DNA of 64,000 nt from Tenacibaculum sp. MAR_2010_89. Lineage in GTDB: Bacteria; Bacteroidota; Bacteroidia; Flavobacteriales; Flavobacteriaceae. The notes below the pieces were generated by a model. The model saw nothing but the letters and a program-made list of their open reading frames with translations. It searched no databases and had not been told where the DNA came from. Positions 43,211 to 52,535 of the stretch are shown here, piece after piece (positions within the stretch are counted from its first letter, which is position 1; each line of letters begins with the position of its first letter). The DNA lies in NCBI RefSeq assembly GCF_900105985.1, contig NZ_FNUB01000005.1, positions 124,001 to 188,000 on the forward strand, read 5' to 3'. A program made the translations under genes and the position numbers.

Positions 43211-43714
43211 TTACTTAACAAACCTACTCCAACCTATTTTTAACACAATAAGAAGCACTATAAAAACACCTATCAAGTGTATAAAGCTCCCAATAAAAAA
43301 GATACCTATAAAAATTCGTTGAATAAAATAGGTAACAATAAATGCTATGAAAATCATAATAAATAACCCTGACAATCTACTAAAACCAGGTATTCGTTGT
43401 AACGGGATTGTTTTTTTTATGATTAATAACAATACAATCATAGCTATAATTGGCAAATAATAAGTTACCACTTGAAGAGTTATCAAGTTTTGGCCTAAGA
43501 AGAAAAAATTATAAACCACTAAAATTATCGATAACAATCCTGGTATTACAGCTGCATATATTAAAATTGTGTATAAATAATTGATCGGAGCTTTAAAATC
43601 CTGTGCCTTAACAAACAGCAATCCACATAAAGAAATAATAAGTAATGTAACGTAGTAATTAATAATTATATTAGATTTATCACTAAGTAAGTTTATAATA
43701 TCTTGTACAGTCAT
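43211..43714 (-). CDS. Small multi-pass membrane protein heading the ABC-OmpA operon
   Basis: 167 residues with about five hydrophobic segments (20-36, 45-68, 80-100, 112-130, 138-160) and very few charged residues; it ends in LLIVLKIGWSRFVK. No family is recognised. It is 65 bp upstream of the first coiled-coil gene on the same strand, so it is probably the operon's first gene, though a promoter in that gap cannot be excluded. Confidence 0.6.
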   Translation of the reverse strand: MTVQDIINLLSDKSNIIINYYVTLLIISLCGLLFVKAQDFKAPINYLYTILIYAAVIPGLLSIILVVYNFFFLGQNLITLQVVTYYLPIIAMIVLLLIIKKTIPLQRIPGFSRLSGLFIMIFIAFIVTYFIQRIFIGIFFIGSFIHLIGVFIVLLIVLKIGWSRFVK

Positions 43715-43816
43715 TTGAAGTAATTTACTTGTGTTTTATAGCTCTATTAAGGTTAAAAAAAATGATTCAGCAATATACTTATAAAAAAATTAGGGAATAT
43801 TTGTTACTTTTAATCT

Positions 43817-44530
43817 ATGAAAAACGCAATCACACTTCTTGCTTTACTTTTATCAATTTTATCTTTCTCCCAAGAATTAACTGGACTCGAATTACTAGAG
43901 AAATCTATTCAATATCATGATCCAAATAATAAATGGAAAACATTTAAGGGCACATTATGGGTGAATATGGTTACTCCTAATTCTCCAATTCGAAATAGTG
44001 AAATTACAATTGACCTACCGTCTGATTATTTTTATTTAAAAGCTTTTAAAAATAAAAATACTACAGAGTATTCTATCAACAAAGGTATTTGTAAAATCGA
44101 ATTTAATAAGAAAATCAACCTCTCAGAAAAAACAAAAAAAGAACACAATCTAAGCTGTAAACGAGCTAATCTTTATAAAAATTATTACACCTACTTATAT
44201 GGTCTTCCAATGAAACTAAAAGATAAAGGAACTATAATTCACAATAAAACAACGCGAAAAAATTTTAAAGGACAAGACTATATCGTTTTAAAGGTTACTT
44301 ATGAAAAAGACGTTGGCAAAGATACTTGGTATTTCTATTTTAATCCTACAACGTATTCCATGGAAGTTTATCAGTTTTTTAAAAACACTAAAGATAGTGG
44401 TGAGTATATATTATTGTCAGAAGAAGAGATTATTAATGATATTAAAATGCCTAAAAATAGAGCTTGGTATTACAATAAAAACAACAAGTATTTAGGAAGT
44501 GATATTTTAGAAAAAAGCAACTCGATTTAA
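43817..44530 (+). CDS. DUF6503 exported LolA-like protein
   Basis: 237 residues. Signal peptide 1-18 (ending SFS-Q). The mature part starts with ELLEKSIQYHDPNNKWKTFKGTL, a pattern typical of DUF6503, and ends in DIKMPKNRAWYYNKNNKYLGSD. The fold of this family is LolA/LolB-like, a half-open barrel that could carry a lipid. Periplasmic or outer membrane. It is followed 7 bp later by the CLC gene. Confidence 0.75.
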   Translation: MKNAITLLALLLSILSFSQELTGLELLEKSIQYHDPNNKWKTFKGTLWVNMVTPNSPIRNSEITIDLPSDYFYLKAFKNKNTTEYSINKGICKIEFNKKINLSEKTKKEHNLSCKRANLYKNYYTYLYGLPMKLKDKGTIIHNKTTRKNFKGQDYIVLKVTYEKDVGKDTWYFYFNPTTYSMEVYQFFKNTKDSGEYILLSEEEIINDIKMPKNRAWYYNKNNKYLGSDILEKSNSI

Positions 44531-44537
44531 ATTAACT

Positions 44538-46313
44538 ATGCCTAATACTAAAACGTTATTTAAAAAAATACTTATTTGGAGGTACAAAAACATTTCTGAA
44601 CGTCAGTTTATTTATGTTTTAAGTATTTTAGTTGGTTTTTTGGCTGGAATTGGCACACTAATTCTAAAAAACTTAACCTACTTTTTTCAATATATTTTAG
44701 AAGGAAAGTTTATAAAAGATATTCATTATTCTTTGTATTTTATCTTTCCAATTATAGGATTATTCTTAGTTTACTATATTAAAAATAAAATTATTAAAAA
44801 GGAAATTGGTCATGGTATCTCAACAACTTTGCATGCTATTTCCAAACGTAGCGGAATTATTGAACAATATAAAATATACGCTTCACTTATTACAGCACCA
44901 ATAACTGTTGGCTTCGGTGGATCTGTTGGTTTGCAAGGCCCTTCTGTAAGCACTGGAGCAGCGCTAGGATCTGGAATAGCACAGCTGTTTCATATGAACA
45001 CCAAAACTAGAATGTTACTAATTGGATGTGCAACAGCTGGAGCAGTATCATCTATGTTTAAAGCCCCAGTTGCTGCTATTATTTTTGCTGTTGAAATTTT
45101 TAGTTTAGATTTAGCTTTTGCATCTCTCATCCCTCTTTTATTAGCTTCAGTTTCTGGAGTTATTGTTTCTTATTTTTTCTTAGGAAAAGATGTTTTATTA
45201 GGATTTAAACTCCAAGACGACTTTTTAATTAACGATCTATTTTTCTACATTTTATTAGGCTTAGGAACTGGTATCGCATCTGTATATTTTTCTAAAATTT
45301 ATTTTAAAATCACTCGTTTTTTTAACCACTTCAAAAGTGATTTTCACAAATTGATTATTGGTGCTTTTGCTATTGGTTTTATGTTATATTTAATACCACC
45401 TTTGTACGGTGAAGGTTATAATATAATTAATAGCTTATTAGAACACAATGCTCAAGAAGCACTTAACGACCTTCCTTATGAAATTGATTTTAACAACGTT
45501 TGGATAGTTGTTCTTTTTTTACTTTTAATAACAGTCTTTAAAGCTATTGCAATGACCACTACTTTTGCTGCTGGTGGAGTAGGAGGAATTTTTATACCTA
45601 CCTTAGTAATGGGGAGTGCACTAGGTAATGTATTTGCTAAAATTATAAATGAGTTAGGTGGTCAAGTTTCTGAAAGTAACTTTACATTAATTGGAATGAG
45701 CGGCCTAATGGCAGGCGTACTACATGCTCCTTTAACTGCTATTTTTTTAATTGCAGAAATTACTGGTGGTTACGATCTTTTTGTCCCTTTAATGCTTGTA
45801 GTTGCTATATCTTTCGCCTTAACAAAATACTTCGTTTCAAACTCAATATACACAATAGAACTAGCAAAAAGAGGGGAACTTATTACGCATAATAAAGATA
45901 AGAATGTGATGATGATGATGCGTATCGATAAATTAATTGAAAAAAACTTTAAAATAATTCACCCAGAAATGACACTAGGAAAAATGCTAAAAGAAGCCGT
46001 TGCAAAATCATCAAGAAATATTTTTCCTGTTTTAGACAATGAACATCGTTTTTTAGGTATTGTTTTATTAGACGATATTCGTCCGTTAATGTTTGAACAA
46101 GAAATGTATGACACGCTAACAATTCAAGTACTTATGAAAAGTGCTCCAGCTATTATTTTTCATGATGATAGTATTGAAAAAGTAATGCAGAAATTTAAAG
46201 AAAGCGGCGCATGGAATTTACCCGTTATCAAAAACAAAAAATATATTGGTTTTATTTCTAAATCTAAACTACTATCTGCCTACAGAACTAAATTAATTGA
46301 ACTTACTGTTTAA
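44538..46313 (+). CDS. CLC family chloride channel/transporter with CBS domains
   Basis: 591 residues. The membrane part (about 20-425) has the CLC signatures GHGIS (near 91), GSVGLQGPSVSTG (128-140) and GGVGGIFIPTL (near 352). Two CBS domains follow (about 460-580). The gating glutamate of GxEGP is replaced by Gln133 (codon CAA at 44934-44936), so the local motif is GLQGP. In E. coli ClC-ec1 the equivalent E148Q change abolishes proton coupling. Anion transport is therefore likely, while proton exchange is doubtful. It converges on radA. Confidence 0.92.
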   Translation: MPNTKTLFKKILIWRYKNISERQFIYVLSILVGFLAGIGTLILKNLTYFFQYILEGKFIKDIHYSLYFIFPIIGLFLVYYIKNKIIKKEIGHGISTTLHAISKRSGIIEQYKIYASLITAPITVGFGGSVGLQGPSVSTGAALGSGIAQLFHMNTKTRMLLIGCATAGAVSSMFKAPVAAIIFAVEIFSLDLAFASLIPLLLASVSGVIVSYFFLGKDVLLGFKLQDDFLINDLFFYILLGLGTGIASVYFSKIYFKITRFFNHFKSDFHKLIIGAFAIGFMLYLIPPLYGEGYNIINSLLEHNAQEALNDLPYEIDFNNVWIVVLFLLLITVFKAIAMTTTFAAGGVGGIFIPTLVMGSALGNVFAKIINELGGQVSESNFTLIGMSGLMAGVLHAPLTAIFLIAEITGGYDLFVPLMLVVAISFALTKYFVSNSIYTIELAKRGELITHNKDKNVMMMMRIDKLIEKNFKIIHPEMTLGKMLKEAVAKSSRNIFPVLDNEHRFLGIVLLDDIRPLMFEQEMYDTLTIQVLMKSAPAIIFHDDSIEKVMQKFKESGAWNLPVIKNKKYIGFISKSKLLSAYRTKLIELTV

Positions 46314-46323
46314 TAGAAAATAA

Positions 46324-47685
46324 CTAAGCAAACAATGTTGCAAAAGCCTCTTCAATCTTCCCTACTAAAACAAGCTTAATATTATGGTTTTTTAAAGTGA
46401 TTTTATTATATTTTGAAGCAACAAAAGTTTTATATCCTAATTTTTCTGCCTCTATAATACGTTGATCAATTTTAGATACTGGTCTAATTTCTCCAGCCAA
46501 ACCAACTTCAGCCGCAAAACAAACATTCGGATTAATAGCTAAATCTTGATTTGATGATAAAATTGCCGCAACTACTGCCAAATCAATTGCCGGATCATCT
46601 ACTTGAATTCCACCAGTTATATTTAAAAACACATCTTTAGCTCCCAATTTAAAGCCAGCTCGTTTTTCTAATACTGCCAAAATCATATTTAAGCGCTTTA
46701 AATTATATCCTGTTGTAGAACGTTGTGGCGTTCCATAAACAGCCGTACTCACCAATGCTTGAATTTCTATCATAAGTGGACGAACACCTTCTAATGTAGA
46801 AGCTATTGCTGTTCCACTTAAATCAGCATCTTTTTTTGAAATTAATATTTCTGAAGGATTTGAAACTTCTCTCAACCCAGTAGATAACATTTCATAAATT
46901 CCTAATTCAGCTGTAGACCCGAAACGGTTTTTTTGCGAACGTAAAATCCTATAAGTATGATTCCTATCACCTTCAAATTGCAATACCACATCTACCATAT
47001 GTTCAAGAATCTTTGGCCCAGCAATATGCCCTTCTTTATTTATATGACCAATCAATAAAACTGGAGTAGCAGTTTCTTTAGCAAATTTAATTAACTCTGC
47101 TGATGTTTCTCGTATTTGTGAAATACTTCCTGGAGAAGCTTCAATAGAATTTGTATGTAATGTTTGAATAGAATCTATTACCAAAACATCGGGTTGTACT
47201 TCTTCGATATTTTTAAAAATCTGTTGAGTTTTGGTTTCTGTAAGAATTAAACAGTTAGAGTTTTTCATATCTAATCGTTCTGCTCGCATTTTTATTTGCG
47301 ATTGACTTTCTTCACCAGATACATACAAAACTTTCTGTGGGATTTGTAACGCAATTTGTAATAACAAAGTAGATTTACCAATTCCTGGTTCACCTCCTAA
47401 TAACACAACTGCACCTTTTACCAATCCACCACCTAAAACTGTATCTAGCTCTTTATTTTTAGTACCAAAGCGCTCTTCAGGATTCAACTGTATTTCTTCA
47501 ACTCGTAATGGCTTTGACACCCTTCTTTGAGTGTTATCAGTTGTCTTCCAACTTCTTTTCTCTTCTTTTTGCAGTACTTCTTCTACAATTGTATTCCATT
47601 GTTTACAAGTATTACATTGCCCCACCCATTGAGCATGTTGGGTTCCACAATTTTGACAGAAAAAAGTAGTTTTGGTTTTGGCCAT
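46324..47685 (-). CDS. radA: DNA repair protein RadA
   Basis: 453 residues. N-terminal C4 zinc finger (CQNCG ... CNTCKQW), RecA-like ATPase with Walker A GGEPGIGKST and Walker B VLVIDSIQT, the RadA-specific KNRFG motif, and a C-terminal Lon-protease-like domain (about 300-453). RadA promotes branch migration in recombinational repair. It is the last gene of a panC-panD-flippase-radA run, with 35 bp between it and the flippase gene; downstream it converges on the CLC gene with 10 bp between stops. Confidence 0.97.
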   Translation of the reverse strand: MAKTKTTFFCQNCGTQHAQWVGQCNTCKQWNTIVEEVLQKEEKRSWKTTDNTQRRVSKPLRVEEIQLNPEERFGTKNKELDTVLGGGLVKGAVVLLGGEPGIGKSTLLLQIALQIPQKVLYVSGEESQSQIKMRAERLDMKNSNCLILTETKTQQIFKNIEEVQPDVLVIDSIQTLHTNSIEASPGSISQIRETSAELIKFAKETATPVLLIGHINKEGHIAGPKILEHMVDVVLQFEGDRNHTYRILRSQKNRFGSTAELGIYEMLSTGLREVSNPSEILISKKDADLSGTAIASTLEGVRPLMIEIQALVSTAVYGTPQRSTTGYNLKRLNMILAVLEKRAGFKLGAKDVFLNITGGIQVDDPAIDLAVVAAILSSNQDLAINPNVCFAAEVGLAGEIRPVSKIDQRIIEAEKLGYKTFVASKYNKITLKNHNIKLVLVGKIEEAFATLFA

Positions 47686-47720
47686 TCTAGTTGTAAGATT
47701 TACCTACAAAGAAAAGAAAA

Positions 47721-48665
47721 CTATTTGTTTTTATTATAAATCGGCAATAGTAAAAATGCCAATCCACCAAAAACAATAATCATAGCAGTTTGAGCAGTCC
47801 ACATAATCCAACCAAAAGCATTTGCTGGCTCTTCAGGAATACCAAATAAAGCAAAAGCACCTGCTACAGCTATAGGATATAAACCTACACCTCCATTGGT
47901 AGCAGCAATACTAAATCCTCCTGCTATAAAACCAATCAGTATAGCTCCAAACGGAACATTTAAACTTTCTATTGCAGGAATCGTAGCCCAAAACATAGCC
48001 ACATACATTGCCCAAATAAAAACAGTATGAAAAATAAATGCCCACTTATTTTTCATTTTAAAAATACTAGTAGCTCCTTCAACCAAACCAGTAACAAAAT
48101 TCTTGATTTTTAAACCAATTCCTGAATTTGCTTTTTTAACAAACTGTGAAAAAATTAGAAAACCTATTATTAAAACACTAAGTAGTATTACAATTTTTAC
48201 TGGTGAAAAATTCTTTGTGAGTAATTCATAAATAAAATCAAACTGAACAAACAAAGTAATGCAAATAATTAATAACATCATTATTAGATCAGCTATTCTC
48301 TCAGCCACAATAGTTCCAAAACCTTTCTCAAATGGTATTTTTTCATAGTTCGCCATCACTGCAGCCCTAGAAACCTCGCCTGCTCTTGGCACTGCGTAAT
48401 TCACTAAATAAGCAACCAAAACCGCCATGGTACTATTACCAAAATCAGGTTTATAACCCATTGGCTCTAGTAAAAACTTCCACCTATACGCTCTAGATAA
48501 ATGGCTTAATATTCCAAAAAACAACCCTAAAGCAATCCACCAATAATTTGCACTTTTAAAATACTCAAATAAAGTATCTATAGACACTTTAGATAATGAA
48601 TACCAAACTAAAAAACCTCCCAAAACGAGAGGTATTATAACTTTTAATATCTTTTTTAAACCCAC
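47721..48665 (-). CDS. Flippase-like membrane protein (UPF0104 / LPG synthase TM region family)
   Basis: 314 residues, eight or so membrane helices. Family motifs include SHLSRAYRWKFLLEPMGY in the first half and VPRAGEVSRAAVMANYEKIPF, followed by GTIVAERIADLIMML. A GGVGLYPIAVAGAFALFG stretch marks the C-terminal part. This is the TIGR00374/UPF0104 membrane domain that in MprF flips lysyl-phosphatidylglycerol; free-standing members probably move a lipid. It starts 2 bp after panD. Confidence 0.85.
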   Translation of the reverse strand: MGLKKILKVIIPLVLGGFLVWYSLSKVSIDTLFEYFKSANYWWIALGLFFGILSHLSRAYRWKFLLEPMGYKPDFGNSTMAVLVAYLVNYAVPRAGEVSRAAVMANYEKIPFEKGFGTIVAERIADLIMMLLIICITLFVQFDFIYELLTKNFSPVKIVILLSVLIIGFLIFSQFVKKANSGIGLKIKNFVTGLVEGATSIFKMKNKWAFIFHTVFIWAMYVAMFWATIPAIESLNVPFGAILIGFIAGGFSIAATNGGVGLYPIAVAGAFALFGIPEEPANAFGWIMWTAQTAMIIVFGGLAFLLLPIYNKNK

Positions 48666-48667
48666 TT

Positions 48668-49018
48668 CTAATTAAGTAAATTAGTTTCTTCATTTGGAAA
48701 AACTAATTGCGGTTTGAATTTTTTAGCTTCTTCTAACTCTAAAAAACCATACACAATTAAAATTAACACATCTCCTTTAGCAACTTTTCTTGCAGCTGCA
48801 CCATTTAGAGTAATCTCTCCACTTTTTCTTGGCCCTGGTATTGCATAAGTTTCCAAACGTTCACCATTATTATTATTAACAATCTGAACACGTTCTCCTT
48901 CTATAATACCTGCAGCATCCATTAAATCTTCATCAATGGTTATGCTTCCTATATAATTTAAATCAGCACCTGTAACTTTTACACGGTGGATTTTAGATTT
49001 TACTACTTGTACTAACAT
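48668..49018 (-). CDS. panD: Aspartate 1-decarboxylase
   Basis: 116 residues. Pyruvoyl enzyme making beta-alanine from aspartate for pantothenate. The self-cleavage site is Gly24-Ser25 in YIGSITID, where Ser25 becomes the pyruvoyl group. [11 protein letters not shown] is the N-terminal substrate-binding part and [17 protein letters not shown] the C-terminal part. Length fits (about 115-126). It is preceded by panC 50 bp upstream in the same operon. Confidence 0.97.
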   Translation of the reverse strand: MLVQVVKSKIHRVKVTGADLNYIGSITIDEDLMDAAGIIEGERVQIVNNNNGERLETYAIPGPRKSGEITLNGAAARKVAKGDVLILIVYGFLELEEAKKFKPQLVFPNEETNLLN

Positions 49019-49068
49019 ACTACAAAAATAGTTGTTTTTAATGATTAACGATTTGTTTTCTAATGAAT

Positions 49069-49914
49069 TTATTTTAATCCAACATTATCAATCAAACGAA
49101 TATCTCCAGCAAAAACAGCTATAAACGCTCTGTATTTCTTTTTCGCTTCGATATTTTTCGGAGTTTGCAACGTATTTTCGTCAGCAATAGTGAAATATTC
49201 TAACTCTAATAAAGGCTCTTTTTTAAATTGCTTTTTCACCCACTTTGTTAACTCTTCAATATCTTTTGCTCCAAATTTCTTCTTTGCTTTCTTTAAAGTC
49301 TTGTATATAAAGGGAGCTATTTCTCGATGTTCTTTAGTTAACCTTGCGTTTCTAGAGCTCATGGCTAAACCATCATCTTCTCTATAAATAGGTCTTCCTT
49401 TTATCTTTACAGGAAGATCATATTTTTCTGCAAGTTTTTTAACTATTTGTAGTTGTTGAAAATCTTTTTTTCCAAAATAAGCTGTATTTGGCATTACTAT
49501 TTCAAGAAGAGCTTTTACTATGGTTCCCACACCGTCAAAATGACCTTCTCGAAATTTACCTTCCATTTCATGTTCCAAACCGTCAAAATTGAATTTCTCA
49601 GAGCTTATATTGTTATCATAAATCTCTTCCACTGAAGGCACAAATAAAACATCACAGGCTACACTCTCAAGTAATTCCTTGTCGTTCTCTAATGTTTGTG
49701 GGTATTTTTTTAAATCTTCATTGCTATCAAACTGAGTTGGATTTACAAAAATACTTACCACAGCTATGTCGTTTTTTTCTTTCGCTCTTTTAACAAGTGA
49801 TAAATGCCCTTGGTGTAAAGCACCCATTGTAGGCACAAATCCAATTGACTTAGCCCTTTCTTTTTGTTCAGCTAAAAACGCTTTTAATTCTAATTTTGTG
49901 TTAAATATATTCAT
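49069..49914 (-). CDS. panC: Pantothenate synthetase
   Basis: 281 residues. Ligates pantoate and beta-alanine with ATP. HIGH-type motif: [15 protein letters not shown] near residue 27. Also [46 protein letters not shown] and the KMSKS-like [12 protein letters not shown]. It works directly with PanD encoded next. Divergent from the GT5 gene with a shared promoter region. Confidence 0.97.
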   Translation of the reverse strand: MNIFNTKLELKAFLAEQKERAKSIGFVPTMGALHQGHLSLVKRAKEKNDIAVVSIFVNPTQFDSNEDLKKYPQTLENDKELLESVACDVLFVPSVEEIYDNNISSEKFNFDGLEHEMEGKFREGHFDGVGTIVKALLEIVMPNTAYFGKKDFQQLQIVKKLAEKYDLPVKIKGRPIYREDDGLAMSSRNARLTKEHREIAPFIYKTLKKAKKKFGAKDIEELTKWVKKQFKKEPLLELEYFTIADENTLQTPKNIEAKKKYRAFIAVFAGDIRLIDNVGLK

Positions 49915-49936
49915 TGCCTATTCATTGAAATGCATG

Positions 49937-49944
49937 CAAAATTA
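49937..49944 (-). promoter_or_regulatory. -7 promoter box for panC
   Basis: Minus strand TAATTTTG matches TAnnTTTG, 23 bp upstream of panC. Confidence 0.5.
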
Positions 49945-49976
49945 GCAATTTAACATCATTTTAGCATAAAAATTCG

Positions 49977-49984
49977 TATTTTTG
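49977..49984 (+). promoter_or_regulatory. -7 promoter box for the GT5-DUF4270-glmS operon
   Basis: TATTTTTG matches TAnnTTTG, followed by GCATCC; 27 bp before the ATG at 50011. Confidence 0.55.
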
Positions 49985-50010
49985 CATCCTCATACAAAGA
50001 GTTCGATTTA

Positions 50011-50829
50011 ATGAAGGATAAGAGAATATTATATGTTTCATCTGAGGTGATACCATATTTACCAGAAACAGAATTATCGTCAACTGCATTTAACGTTGCA
50101 AAACAAGCACATTCTAAGGGGGTTCAAACACGTATTTTTATGCCTCGTTTTGGGGTAATCAATGAACGAAGACATCAATTACATGAAGTTATTCGTTTAT
50201 CTGGTATGAACTTAATCATTAACGACATGGATATGCCATTAATTATAAAAGTGGCTTCTATTCCTAAAGAACGAATGCAAGTTTACTTTATTGATAATGA
50301 TGAATACTTCAAGCGTAAAGCCGTTTACTCTGATGAAGATGATCAATTATTCAATGATAATGATGAGCGTATGATCTTTTTCGCCAAAGGCGTTATTGAA
50401 ACTGTAAAAAAATTAAATTGGGCACCAGACATTATTCATGTTCATGGATGGATGGCTTCCTTACTACCATTATATTTAAGAGAATTTTATAAAGAAGAAC
50501 CATTATTTACTGAAAGTAAGATTGTAACTTCGCTTTATAATAATGGTTTTAAAGGTGAACTAAATAACGAACTTGCAAAAAAAGTTTGTTTTGACAAAAT
50601 TAATAAAGACAAAACAACCGTATTTGAAACACCTAACCATATTAACATACTAAAAAGTGCTATTGAAAATTCAGATGCAATAGTAAAAGGTAGTGAAACA
50701 TTACCTAATGAAATTGAAGACTTTATTGGAAACAATGATACAAAAGTTTTAGAATTTCAATCTGAAGAAAATTTAACAGAAGCATATTTAGAATTTTATA
50801 AAGAAAACGTTTTAGAATTAAGCGAATAA
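50011..50829 (+). CDS. GT5-type glycogen/starch synthase N-terminal domain protein
   Basis: 272 residues. Resembles only the N-terminal half of GT5 glycogen synthase: RILYVSSEVIPYLPETELSS, VQTRIFMPRFGVINERRHQLHEVIRLSG, and DIIHVHGWMASLLPLYLREFY. The C-terminal GT5 lobe with the ADP-glucose site is absent. Such short forms next to DUF4270 and glmS are normal in Flavobacteriaceae, so it is probably not a broken gene. An ADP-glucose transferase activity is doubtful. Confidence 0.75.
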   Translation: MKDKRILYVSSEVIPYLPETELSSTAFNVAKQAHSKGVQTRIFMPRFGVINERRHQLHEVIRLSGMNLIINDMDMPLIIKVASIPKERMQVYFIDNDEYFKRKAVYSDEDDQLFNDNDERMIFFAKGVIETVKKLNWAPDIIHVHGWMASLLPLYLREFYKEEPLFTESKIVTSLYNNGFKGELNNELAKKVCFDKINKDKTTVFETPNHINILKSAIENSDAIVKGSETLPNEIEDFIGNNDTKVLEFQSEENLTEAYLEFYKENVLELSE

Positions 50830-50831
50830 GA

Positions 50832-52526
50832 ATGGTTAGAAAAATTGGTATTTTAGGTGTAAGCTTACTTTGTTTAGCTTCTATTATCTCGTGCGAAAAA
50901 GATCTTAATGATATTGGTACTGGTATTGTTAAAAACACAAAATTTAATACAAATCAAATTGACCTGGAGCTAGAAATTACTCCAGTAGATTTAGAAGTTG
51001 ATTCAAATGGTAATCCATCTGCTATTAGAGCAGACAACATTAATACAGCTGTTTCTGAGTATTGGCTAGGAGTTTATAATAGTAAAGATTATAAAACTGT
51101 AGAATCATCATTCATTAGTCAGTTAGGTTTTGTAACCGACCTTAAAACACTAGATACTAATCCCGTAGCAAAAGATGGTGATATAGATTCAGTTTTTATT
51201 TTAGACAAAGTAATATTAAAGTTACCATATAGGGCTACAAGTAAAGGGAAAGAAAGTGACGGAAAGCCTAAATTTCATTTAGATTCTGTTCTTGGAGATC
51301 CAACTATAGCTACAAGCTTAAAAATTATCAAAAACGGTACATTTTTAAATACATTTGATCCAACAAACCCGTCAAAAAACAATTCTTTTTTATCTAATCA
51401 TACCTATATAGAAGATGAAGTCCTAAATGAAGACCCTAATTTTAGTTTTAAACCAAATACTAGAGATACTATGTATGTATTTACACGATCTACTAGTACT
51501 GGTGTTACATTTAAAGACACTATAAAATTAAGTAACAAAGCTCCTTTCATAACAGTTCCTTTAAAAATGAACAGAATGAAAGAACTTTTTTGGGACAAAT
51601 TTAACGATAGTGAATTTTCTTCATCACAAGCTTTAAACGAATACTTTAGAGGCATCTATGCAAAAGTAGAAGGTAGTAACGGGTCAATGGTTCCATTAAG
51701 TTTATTAGGAACTAGTGAGTCAGCAAGTTTAGAGTTTTATTACACAATTACTCGTTTTGAAAAGAAAGAAGGAATAACAAATTCTGTATACAAAGACACT
51801 GTTCCAACCAAATTTTCTTTTCCTTTAGCTGGTGTTCGTAATTCTAAATACAAAATGTCTGCTGCAACTAATAGCATTCCTTCTAATAATTTTGTTATTC
51901 AAGGAACTACTGGTTCTATGGCTAATGTTAAAGTTTTAGGCGTTAATTTAGGTAAATTAAAACTTAATGACCCTAACAATACAATTTTGAAACATGAAGC
52001 AAAAGACAATAATGGTGATGGTTATTTAGATTTAAAAGAATTATCAAACATTAAAGACCTTGCTAATGATCAATATGGCTTATTAGTTAACGATGCTGTT
52101 TTATCTTTTTATATAAACCAAACTGTTAATACTGATAAAAATATTTTACCTCAAAAACTACACCTTTATCTTAATAAAGACAATGGAAGTGGAGGCATAA
52201 CTCCAACACAAATTTCAGATACATATAAAGAGTCTAACACCTATGGTGGTAACTTAATTTTATCTGATGACAAACCAGAAAGATACACTTTTAGAATTAC
52301 CGATTATGTAGCTAGTTTATTTGACAAAACTTCTACTGATTTCGCACCTCTTGTTTTAAAAGTTTACAACAACCCCACTGATGCTTCTCTTAAAAATAGA
52401 GCGATAGATCTTAATGTTGAGTCTTACAATTGGAACCCTAGAGGGGTTACCATTTTAGATGAAAACGAAGCTGCTAACGGAACAAAAAGAGCAGTTTTAA
52501 AAATTTCATATTCAGAAAAAAAATAA
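50832..52526 (+). CDS. DUF4270 lipoprotein
   Basis: 564 residues. Lipobox IISC with Cys at residue 21 followed by EKDLNDIG, the DUF4270 N-terminal hallmark. The mature part is beta-rich with repeated VFILDKVILKLPY and FRITDYVASLF-like strands. The family is a Bacteroidota surface or periplasmic lipoprotein with no known function. It is 2 bp after the GT5 gene and 9 bp before glmS, an arrangement conserved in flavobacteria. Confidence 0.88.
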   Translation: MVRKIGILGVSLLCLASIISCEKDLNDIGTGIVKNTKFNTNQIDLELEITPVDLEVDSNGNPSAIRADNINTAVSEYWLGVYNSKDYKTVESSFISQLGFVTDLKTLDTNPVAKDGDIDSVFILDKVILKLPYRATSKGKESDGKPKFHLDSVLGDPTIATSLKIIKNGTFLNTFDPTNPSKNNSFLSNHTYIEDEVLNEDPNFSFKPNTRDTMYVFTRSTSTGVTFKDTIKLSNKAPFITVPLKMNRMKELFWDKFNDSEFSSSQALNEYFRGIYAKVEGSNGSMVPLSLLGTSESASLEFYYTITRFEKKEGITNSVYKDTVPTKFSFPLAGVRNSKYKMSAATNSIPSNNFVIQGTTGSMANVKVLGVNLGKLKLNDPNNTILKHEAKDNNGDGYLDLKELSNIKDLANDQYGLLVNDAVLSFYINQTVNTDKNILPQKLHLYLNKDNGSGGITPTQISDTYKESNTYGGNLILSDDKPERYTFRITDYVASLFDKTSTDFAPLVLKVYNNPTDASLKNRAIDLNVESYNWNPRGVTILDENEAANGTKRAVLKISYSEKK

Positions 52527-52535
52527 AGAATTGAT

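Noticed and set aside
45908..45919. Short ATG trinucleotide run inside the CLC gene
   Set aside because: It encodes a Met run (MMMM) in a linker before the CBS domains; a four-unit run in frame is not enough to suggest phase variation.
50011..50829. Truncated glycogen synthase as a pseudogene
   Set aside because: The short GT5 form with an intact frame, good promoter and tight operon with DUF4270 and glmS is the usual arrangement in this family.
52527..52535. glmS ribozyme
   Set aside because: The gap before glmS is only 9 bp and the ribozyme is a Gram-positive feature; no structure is possible here.
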